The position numbers and the translations under genes were made by a program. From an uncultured Psychromonas sp. (GTDB taxonomy: Bacteria; Pseudomonadota; Gammaproteobacteria; Enterobacterales; Psychromonadaceae), in NCBI RefSeq assembly GCF_947489755.1, contig NZ_CANLFB010000008.1, positions 80,531 through 144,530 of the forward strand: DNA of 64,000 nt. Direction: 5' to 3'. Each line of letters opens with the position of its first letter. The stretch's first letter is position 1. Under the pieces are notes generated by a model that made no database searches, was not told the origin of the DNA, and saw only the letters and a list, made by a program, of their open reading frames with translations. Positions 57,542-64,000 of the stretch are shown here, piece after piece.

Positions 57542-58741
57542 ATGATGAGTAAATCGATCATGGAAAATACAACAAAAAAAGCAGCTAAAACAGGTTCAAG
57601 TAAACGTAAAACCTCTTTTATTTTATTATTTATTTCGCTGGTGGTGATTGGCGTGGCTTGGTTTGCTTATTATGAAGTGTATGCTAAATATTCAGAAGAG
57701 ACTGATGATGCTTATGTTAATGGTGATTTAGTGGTTATTTCTCCACAAATATCCGGAACCGTTACCTCGGTATTACCTGACCAAGGTGATTATGTTGAAA
57801 AAGGCCAGATCATTGTTACCTTAGATTCAAGTGATACACAAATAGCGCTACAAGAAGCGGAAGCTAAATTAGGAATCGCAGTGCGACAAGTGCGCAGTTT
57901 ATATGCCACAGCAGATAATGCAAAAGCAAAGGTGGAGTCAAGTAAAGTCGCCTATCGACAAGCGATGAATGATTATAAGCGTCGTCAAAATATAGCTAAA
58001 TCAGGTGCAATTTCAAAAGAAGATTTAACGCATTATCAAGATCAAGTCGATACCACAAAGAGTGCCTATTTAGCATCTCAAGAAGCGTTTAAAATGACAC
58101 TTGCCTTAGTTGATAATACGGTAATAGAAAATCACCCTGCCATAAAGTGGGCTGTGGCGGGTGTACGTAAAAGTTATCTTGATAACACGCGAACAGATAT
58201 TGTGGCACCTGTTAGTGGTTACGTTGCTAAACGCGCCGTACAGTTAGGAACTCAAGTACAGCCAAGTAGCCAATTAATGGTGATTGTTCCGCTTCATAAC
58301 GTATGGGTAGATGCTAACTTTAAAGAAAGCCAGATGAAAGATATGCGTATCGGGCAAAAGGTGACATTAGTATCAGATCTTTATGGTGATGACGTTGAAT
58401 ATAAAGGGGAAATCGAGAGTCTTGGTATTGGTACTGGTAGTGCATTCTCATTATTACCTGCGCAAAATGCCAGTGGCAATTGGATCAAAATAGTACAACG
58501 TTTACCGGTTAAAATTCATCTTGAAGAAGACAATCAAGCTGAGTTTCCGTTAAGAATTGGGCTTTCTATGGTTGCTAATGTTGATATTGAAAATACTGAT
58601 GGCATTGTGCTTTCTAAAAATGTTCAACAAGAGGCGCGTCTTAATACTAATGTATATGATACTTCGCTAGATGAGGCAGATAAATTAATTAAAAAAATCC
58701 TACATGATAATGTTGGTGTTACTCTTCCGGAAGAGAAGTAG
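57542..58741 (+). CDS. emrA: EmrA-like membrane fusion protein
   Basis: A 399-residue HlyD-family periplasmic adaptor: single N-terminal membrane helix (about residues 24-46), lipoyl halves (YVNGDLVVISPQISGTV and NTRTDIVAPVSGYVAKRAVQLG), a central coiled-coil hairpin and a beta-barrel domain. It bridges the EmrB pump to an outer-membrane channel such as TolC. emrB follows after 8 bp. A second ATG one codon on is equally usable. Confidence 0.92.
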   Translation: MMSKSIMENTTKKAAKTGSSKRKTSFILLFISLVVIGVAWFAYYEVYAKYSEETDDAYVNGDLVVISPQISGTVTSVLPDQGDYVEKGQIIVTLDSSDTQIALQEAEAKLGIAVRQVRSLYATADNAKAKVESSKVAYRQAMNDYKRRQNIAKSGAISKEDLTHYQDQVDTTKSAYLASQEAFKMTLALVDNTVIENHPAIKWAVAGVRKSYLDNTRTDIVAPVSGYVAKRAVQLGTQVQPSSQLMVIVPLHNVWVDANFKESQMKDMRIGQKVTLVSDLYGDDVEYKGEIESLGIGTGSAFSLLPAQNASGNWIKIVQRLPVKIHLEEDNQAEFPLRIGLSMVANVDIENTDGIVLSKNVQQEARLNTNVYDTSLDEADKLIKKILHDNVGVTLPEEK

Positions 58742-58749
58742 AGGCGGCT

Positions 58750-60282
58750 ATGCAGGAAAAAACCTATCAGCCACCTAGTATGATGTTAGCTGTCATTGGG
58801 TTGGCATTAGCAACATTTATGCAAGTACTCGATAGCACAATTGCTAATGTTGCTTTACCGACTATTGCCGGTAGTTTGGGTGTGAGTTCAGAGCAAAGTA
58901 CGTGGATTATTACGTCATTTGCCGTCTGTAATGCGATTGCTTTACCTTTAACTGGCTGGCTTTCTCGACGTATTGGCCAACTCAAACTATTTATTATTTC
59001 TGTTTCCTTATTTACCTTAACTTCTTTTTTATGCGGTATAGCCACTAGCATGCCAGAGTTGATCGCTTTTAGAGCGCTACAAGGTTTCTTTGCTGGGCCG
59101 ATGTTTCCAATGTGCCAGACACTGTTGCTTGCTATTTTTCCCTCTGTAAAACGTGGGGCGGCATTAGCGTTAATCTCTATGGTAACCGTAGTCGCACCTA
59201 TTGTTGGACCTATCACTGGCGGTTGGATAACAGATAATTATTCTTGGCCGTGGATATTTTTTATTAATATTCCTATCGGTATTTTCTGTTGTGTTGTGGT
59301 GTGGCAACAATTGAAAGGGCGGATCGATACGACGGCTAAAATGCCCATTGATTATATTGGTATTGCATTATTAGTGCTAGGTGTTGGGACGCTACAAGTG
59401 GTGTTAGATCTTGGTAATAATGCTGATTGGTTCGAATCCACTCAAATCATTATCATGACTTGTATTTCTGTCATCGCTTTAATTTCATTTGTGATTTGGG
59501 AGTTAACTGAAAAAAATCCTATCGTGAATTTGAATTTATTTAAAGATCGTAACTACACCTTTGGTACGATTGCACTGGTATTGAGCTATGCGGCTTTTTT
59601 TGCCATTAATGTTATTTTGCCACAATGGTTACAAATCTACATGGGGTACACAGCAATTTGGGCGGGACTTGCTTCAGCTCCGATGGGGATTTTACCGTTA
59701 ATATTAGCGCCATTAATTGGTAAATATGCACATAAAATGGATATGCGAATTTTAGCCAGTATTTCCTTTATTGTCATAGGGATTTCTTGTTTCCTTCGTG
59801 CTAACTTTAATACCTCTGTCGATTTTGCATCCGTCGCGCAAGTGCAATTATTCATGGGGATTGGTATTGCCTTTATGTTTATGCCATTGACCACTATTTT
59901 CTTGTCTAATCTAGATCATGGCCAAGTAGCAGACGCTTCTGGATTAACAACATTTTTGCGTGTGTTAGGCTCTAGTTTTGCATCTTCATTAACTACGTGG
60001 ATATGGAATCGCCGTGCTGATTTTCACCATGCAAACTTGACTGAACATGTCAGTATTTATAATCCCGGGGCGGTGGAGTATTTAGATAAAATGGGGGGCG
60101 CCACTCAGACTAATCTTTCTGCTGTGAATTCAGTCGTAACATCACAGTCTTATATGATGTCATTGAACGATTATTTCTATATGTTAGGGATTTTGTTTTT
60201 TGTATTGATTGGGGTTATTTGGTTTACCAAAGGACCTTTTATTAAATCATCTAAAGCACCTGAGCCTGCTGGAGGACATTAA
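58750..60282 (+). CDS. emrB: EmrB-like multidrug exporter (MFS, DHA2)
   Basis: A 14-helix proton-antiport drug exporter of 510 residues. The MQVLDSTIANVALPTIAGSLG motif (DHA2 motif D1), the QSTWIITSFAVCNAIALPLTGWL stretch, RxG in motif A and GPITGGWITDNYSWPWIFFINIPIG (motif C) are present. Works with the upstream EmrA protein to expel hydrophobic toxic compounds. It ends the MarR operon, and no outer-membrane factor gene is next to it. Confidence 0.93.
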   Translation: MQEKTYQPPSMMLAVIGLALATFMQVLDSTIANVALPTIAGSLGVSSEQSTWIITSFAVCNAIALPLTGWLSRRIGQLKLFIISVSLFTLTSFLCGIATSMPELIAFRALQGFFAGPMFPMCQTLLLAIFPSVKRGAALALISMVTVVAPIVGPITGGWITDNYSWPWIFFINIPIGIFCCVVVWQQLKGRIDTTAKMPIDYIGIALLVLGVGTLQVVLDLGNNADWFESTQIIIMTCISVIALISFVIWELTEKNPIVNLNLFKDRNYTFGTIALVLSYAAFFAINVILPQWLQIYMGYTAIWAGLASAPMGILPLILAPLIGKYAHKMDMRILASISFIVIGISCFLRANFNTSVDFASVAQVQLFMGIGIAFMFMPLTTIFLSNLDHGQVADASGLTTFLRVLGSSFASSLTTWIWNRRADFHHANLTEHVSIYNPGAVEYLDKMGGATQTNLSAVNSVVTSQSYMMSLNDYFYMLGILFFVLIGVIWFTKGPFIKSSKAPEPAGGH

Positions 60283-60411
60283 CTTGTTATTATCGCTATT
60301 CTTTAGTTATTTGCAGTCTCTACACCGATAGTACTTTGCAACTTTATGAATTTATGCAAATGTATTACTTGAATTTAAGAGTATTAAACGCTTAAAAATA
60401 GGAAAAAATGA

Positions 60412-60999
60412 ATGACAGATTTAGAGCAACAATTAGCCTTCATTATTGAAATTGATAAATTGAAAGCCGTTTATCGCCAAACGACGGTCAAAGAAGATAA
60501 AGATCGTCATGAAAATAGTGCAGAGCATAGCTGGCACATCACATTAACAGCGCAACTATTACAAGATTATGCAGAGCAACCAATTGATATCAGCCGTGTC
60601 GTTAAAATGTTATTAATACACGATATTATTGAAATTGATGCTGGTGACTTATTTGCTTTTGCTGAGTCAAAAGATCATGAGCAACAAGCGTTGAAAGAAG
60701 AAAAAGCGGCACAACGTTTATTTGGTTTGTTGCCAACCGTTCAACATGATGAGTATAAAAGTCTCTGGTTTGAGTTTGAAGAAGCGAAAACTAATGATGC
60801 ACAATTTGCTAAAGGCATGGATAGAATTTTGCCGTTAGTGCAAAACATGAATAACCAAGGCGGTAGTTGGGCTAAACATAAGATCAGTCAATCTCAAGTA
60901 CTTGCTCGCAATAGCTATTTAGAAAAAATGGCGCCTAAACTATGGCAATACGTAGTGCAACAAACAGACCTTGCTGTTGCAAATGGGTGGCTACTTTAA
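60412..60999 (+). CDS. HD domain hydrolase, HDDC2/YfbR-like
   Basis: 195 residues. The metal-binding pattern is H in ENSAEHSWHI, HD in LLIHDIIEIDAGD and the distal Asp in FAKGMDRILP, matching HDDC2-type 5'-deoxynucleotidases. The probable activity is release of phosphate from deoxyribonucleoside monophosphates, inferred from the family. It lies 130 bp after emrB with no clear terminator between; two hairpins follow it. Confidence 0.87.
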   Translation: MTDLEQQLAFIIEIDKLKAVYRQTTVKEDKDRHENSAEHSWHITLTAQLLQDYAEQPIDISRVVKMLLIHDIIEIDAGDLFAFAESKDHEQQALKEEKAAQRLFGLLPTVQHDEYKSLWFEFEEAKTNDAQFAKGMDRILPLVQNMNNQGGSWAKHKISQSQVLARNSYLEKMAPKLWQYVVQQTDLAVANGWLL

Positions 61000-61030
61000 G
61001 CGCTACTTTAGTTTTATTTACCCTGTAAAT

Positions 61031-61090
61031 AATGCTATTTTTCATGCCCATTAGCATTTAGTTTAATAGTGTCATGTTGCACTATTAAAC
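61031..61090 (+). terminator. Tandem hairpins after the HD gene
   Basis: First AATGCTA / TAGCATT (61031-61058), then an 11-bp perfect stem GTTTAATAGTG / CACTATTAAAC (61061-61090) with 8-nt loop and a following short T-rich stretch. Confidence 0.6.
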
Positions 61091-61282
61091 GTTTTCTCAT
61101 ATTTCATCACGCATTCTTTTTCACTAAAGCTATTAACTTATCTTGCTAATACTTTATCTTGTAGCTTTCATACTTTGTCCGCGGTATTGTTGACTATCGT
61201 TTTGCTTCTCTGATAGTTATGTAAGCAATCCATTTATCCGCATAAAATTTAAATGTTCTGAACTTCCTAAAAGAGAGAAAAT

Positions 61283-63349
61283 ATGACCAATAAAGTCGAT
61301 ATTGTTAAGCCTACTGCTGATATTCAACTTCATGTACATGAAACTCATGGTCACCAACGTGAAGACAACTATTTTTGGCTGCGAGACGATGATAGAAAAG
61401 ATCCAAAGGTATTGGCCTATTTAGAAGAAGAGAATACGTACACGGAACAGGTAATGGCACCTTTATCTGAGCTTCAGCAATCGTTATACGATGAAATGGT
61501 AGCAAGACAAGAACCAGAACTAGAGTCTGTGCCTTATTTTAAGAAAGGTTTTTGGTATACATCGCGTTATGACGAAGGTAAAGATTACAGTATTTATTCT
61601 CGTCGAAAAGACTCTCAAGAAGCTGATGAAGAGATCTTTTTTGATTGTAATCAACGAGCAGAAGGCTTTGCCTATTATCAATTAGGTGATTTAAGCCTGT
61701 CACCTAATTCAATGCTATTAGCCTTTACTGAAGACACCGTCAGTCGTCGTCAATATACATTACGTTTTAAAGACTTAGCGACGAACACTTTGTTAGATGA
61801 AGCGATTGAAGATGTAACCGATGTGGTGTGGGCGAACGATAATAAAACGCTATTTTATGTCAAACAAGATCAACAAACATTACTGCCTTATCAAGTCTAT
61901 CGCCATACATTAGGTGACTCGCCGAGTAATGACCAACTTATTTATGAAGAGTTAGATGATACTTTCTATCTTAATTTATATAAAACGCGTTCAGAAGATT
62001 ATTTAGTTATTTGTGCAGATAGTACGATGACTTCTGAGTGTCTTATTTTAGATGCAAATCAACCACAACAAGACTTTACCTGTTTTTTACCAAGACAAAG
62101 AGATCACGAATACAGCGTTGATCATTTCCAAGATAAATTCTTTATTCGCAGTAACTATAGCGGTAAAAACTTCGCGTTACATACACTTGCATCTAACGTT
62201 GAAACCTTCCAAGTGGTTGCGCCAGGTGAATGGCAAACATTAGTTCCTGCAAGAGAAAATATCCTGCTTGAAGGTTATGAACTAATGGATGATTGGTTAG
62301 TGGTGGAAGAGCGTTCATTAGGCTTACCAGTGCTACGTCAAATCCATTTTACAACAGGGGAGTCGCGTGAACTTACGTTTAACGATCCTGTTTATACTGT
62401 GTTTAGTCATTACAATCCACAGTCAAATAGCACTAAGTTCCGTTACCAATATACTTCATTTACGACACCTTCAAGTGTTTATGAGTTAGACCTTGAAAGT
62501 GGTGAAACAACGTTATTAAAACAAAGTAAAGTGATGGGAGATTTTGATAGCCAAGACTACCAAAGTGAGCGAGTTTGGGTAACGGCCAGAGGTGGCGTAG
62601 AAGTACCTGTTTCATTAGTTTACAAGCGAGAATTATTTACTCATCAAAATCCATTACTGGTTTATGCTTATGGTTCATACGGCCATAGTTTAGACATTGG
62701 TTTTAGTTCTGCTAATTTGAGTTTGTTAGACCGCGGGTTTGTTTATGCTGTCGCACATGTTCGTGGCGGCGAAGAGCTTGGACGAGACTGGTATGAGCAA
62801 GGTAAGTTACTGCAAAAGAAAAATACCTTTAATGACTTTGTTGATGTTTCAAAAGCATTAGTAGAGAAAAATTACGGCGCAAAAGATAATGTATTTGCAA
62901 TGGGCGGCAGTGCTGGTGGCTTATTAATGGGCGCAATCGTGAACCAAGCACCTGAATTATATAAAGGTGTTGTAGCAGCAGTACCTTTTGTAGATGTGGT
63001 GTCAACGATGTTAGATGACACTATTCCATTAACCACGGGTGAATATGATGAGTGGGGGAATCCAAACGATCCTGAATATTATCATTATATTTTAAGTTAT
63101 AGCCCTTATGACCAAGTAGTTGCACAGGATTATCCTAATATATTGGTAACCACTGGTTTACATGATTCACAGGTACAATATTGGGAACCTGCAAAGTGGG
63201 TCGCTAAATTACGTGAACTCAAAACGGATGATAATCAATTGTTGTTGTATACCGATATGGAATCAGGACATGGTGGTAAATCAGGGCGCTTTAAGCATTT
63301 TGAAGATATTGCGAGAGAGTTTGCATTCTTGATTGATTTAGCTAGTTAA
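61283..63349 (+). CDS. ptrB: Oligopeptidase B (S9 family)
   Basis: A cytoplasmic serine peptidase cutting short peptides after Arg/Lys. 688 residues: N-terminal beta-propeller (begins with REDNYFWLRDD) and C-terminal alpha/beta hydrolase domain. The catalytic serine is Ser543 in GGSAGG, the acid is in the TGLHDSQVQYWEPAKW region and the histidine in SGHGGKSGRF. It is monocistronic and followed by a hairpin shared with the converging gene. Confidence 0.94.
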   Translation: MTNKVDIVKPTADIQLHVHETHGHQREDNYFWLRDDDRKDPKVLAYLEEENTYTEQVMAPLSELQQSLYDEMVARQEPELESVPYFKKGFWYTSRYDEGKDYSIYSRRKDSQEADEEIFFDCNQRAEGFAYYQLGDLSLSPNSMLLAFTEDTVSRRQYTLRFKDLATNTLLDEAIEDVTDVVWANDNKTLFYVKQDQQTLLPYQVYRHTLGDSPSNDQLIYEELDDTFYLNLYKTRSEDYLVICADSTMTSECLILDANQPQQDFTCFLPRQRDHEYSVDHFQDKFFIRSNYSGKNFALHTLASNVETFQVVAPGEWQTLVPARENILLEGYELMDDWLVVEERSLGLPVLRQIHFTTGESRELTFNDPVYTVFSHYNPQSNSTKFRYQYTSFTTPSSVYELDLESGETTLLKQSKVMGDFDSQDYQSERVWVTARGGVEVPVSLVYKRELFTHQNPLLVYAYGSYGHSLDIGFSSANLSLLDRGFVYAVAHVRGGEELGRDWYEQGKLLQKKNTFNDFVDVSKALVEKNYGAKDNVFAMGGSAGGLLMGAIVNQAPELYKGVVAAVPFVDVVSTMLDDTIPLTTGEYDEWGNPNDPEYYHYILSYSPYDQVVAQDYPNILVTTGLHDSQVQYWEPAKWVAKLRELKTDDNQLLLYTDMESGHGGKSGRFKHFEDIAREFAFLIDLAS

Positions 63350-63412
63350 GAAGTAGTTAGCAGTGACAGTATTGTAAAAATGAATACATCGCTGAAATAA
63401 AAGAGCTTATAG

Positions 63413-63446
63413 AAACTGACTTACCGATTTGGCAAGTCAGTTTTTT
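63413..63446. terminator. Shared terminator after ptrB
   Basis: AAACTGACTT / AAGTCAGTTT with one mismatch, an extra CC/GG pair and a 5-nt loop, then T residues. It lies between convergent genes. Confidence 0.75.
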
Positions 63447-63477
63447 AGTTATTCAACTAACTTATTAAGTCGATTAA

Positions 63478-63924
63478 CTATTCACCGTAAATATCAAAGC
63501 TAAAATATTTTGATGCTATCTTATCGTAAGTACCATTTTGACGGATTTCAGCTATTGCAGCATTGAATTTTTCTGTTAATTTTTTATCTTGTTTGCGTAA
63601 CGCTAATGCAGTGCCTTCACCCACATAGGCTTTGTCTGTTACTAACTTTCCTTTTAAAGCAAAGTCTGCACCATTGTCTTTTTCTAAGAAAGCCAACACT
63701 AGCTGATCAGAGTTAGCAAATGCGGCATCTAAACGACCATTCTCTAAATCAATGTAAACTTGATCTTGCCCTGTATAACGTTTAATTTCTGCAACATCAC
63801 TGTACATGTCGGTGACATAGTTATCGTGTATTGTACCCACTTGAACACCAATCACTTTACCTTTTAAACCTGCCTTATCAATCGTAAAAGTAGCTGTTTT
63901 AGCTGCAACAAAGCTAGCCGGTGT
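63478..63924 (-). pseudogene. Amino-acid ABC transporter substrate-binding protein, 5' end broken
   Basis: About 149 residues of a periplasmic binding protein (SBP_bac_3): TPASFVAAK, KGKVIGVQVGTIHDNY, LENGRLDAAFANSDQ and the closing NGTYDKIASKYFSFDIYGE. A full protein of this kind has about 250 residues. Reading upstream, homology ends at 63924 and an in-frame stop (TGA, 63925-63927) follows. The remaining 73 bp to the window edge do not read as signal peptide or N-lobe in any frame. The gene is frameshifted, or interrupted by an inserted element beyond the edge. Specificity: probably arginine or another polar amino acid. Confidence 0.75.
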
Positions 63925-64000
63925 TCATAGGTTGGATCTTAAGAAAAAAATACATTGAAAACATGCTCTGAATTTGATCTGATAGTAATCGCCAAACCAA

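Noticed and set aside
63925..64000. Named insertion-sequence end
   Set aside because: The sequence past the broken gene could be an IS end, but no transposase or inverted repeat is visible within the remaining 73 bp.

Overview
The window is about 64 kb of AT-rich chromosome (roughly 38% GC by eye) from a marine gammaproteobacterium. It carries Na+-translocating NADH:quinone reductase genes, the enterobacterial/vibrio-type order ftsH-folP-glmM-secG-tRNA-Leu-tRNA-fMet-rimP-nusA-infB-rbfA-truB, a DUF3612-type regulator beside the glyoxylate shunt, and orthologs of E. coli yfcA, yjjV, radD and ptrB. Protein similarity and base composition fit best with Psychromonas or a close relative. That assignment is an inference; no 16S rRNA or other species marker is present. 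There is no prophage, CRISPR array, complete insertion sequence or secondary-metabolite cluster. Almost everything is housekeeping or ordinary accessory metabolism.

Layout: 1-1900 is the end of the nqr operon (nqrF 3' part, apbE, nqrM). 1938-11093 is a mixed stretch: yaiI, a cold-shock gene with a clear promoter and leader, an orphan histidine kinase, a trans-sulfuration-type PLP enzyme, an RRM protein, a yfcA-like permease with a converging LysR gene, a GNAT, a TfoX-N protein and a LeuE-like exporter. 11269-20610 is translation, RNA and envelope housekeeping (prfC, yjjV, greA, yhbY, rlmE, ftsH, folP, glmM, secG). 20623-21700 is a tRNA region: tRNA-Leu(GAG), a good promoter, a broken tRNA-fMet copy, the intact tRNA-fMet, and four tandem units of about 94 bp built from tRNA-fMet 3' halves, followed by stacked hairpins before rimP. 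21717-27820 is rimP-nusA-infB-rbfA-truB; the usual rpsO-pnp pair does not follow.

27931-33832 holds small or poorly known genes, a DUF389 membrane protein with an unusual N-terminal half, and radD. 34129-37800 is the compact zwf-pgl-gnd operon. 38080-44838 is accessory: an Imm51-like orphan, a LysR gene next to a PhyH-like oxygenase and a xylose-isomerase-type TIM barrel, a membrane c-type heme protein, a GNAT and prolyl aminopeptidase. 45026-52534 joins a dcuB-type C4-dicarboxylate transporter, which has a perfect FNR box upstream, to aceA, glcB and a divergent RamB/DUF3612-like regulator. 52597-63349 contains yceI, kdgK, an nfsB-like nitroreductase, two HD hydrolases, a MarR-emrA-emrB efflux operon with twin palindromic operators, and oligopeptidase B. 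The right edge carries a 5'-broken amino-acid-binding protein gene.

The feature most deserving attention is the tRNA-fMet-derived tandem array at 20872-21500. It resembles in principle the tRNA-derived repeats of the E. coli tyrT (rtT) locus. Its inserted element shows a possible compensatory base-pair change between copies, and it lies in the leader of the operon encoding IF2.
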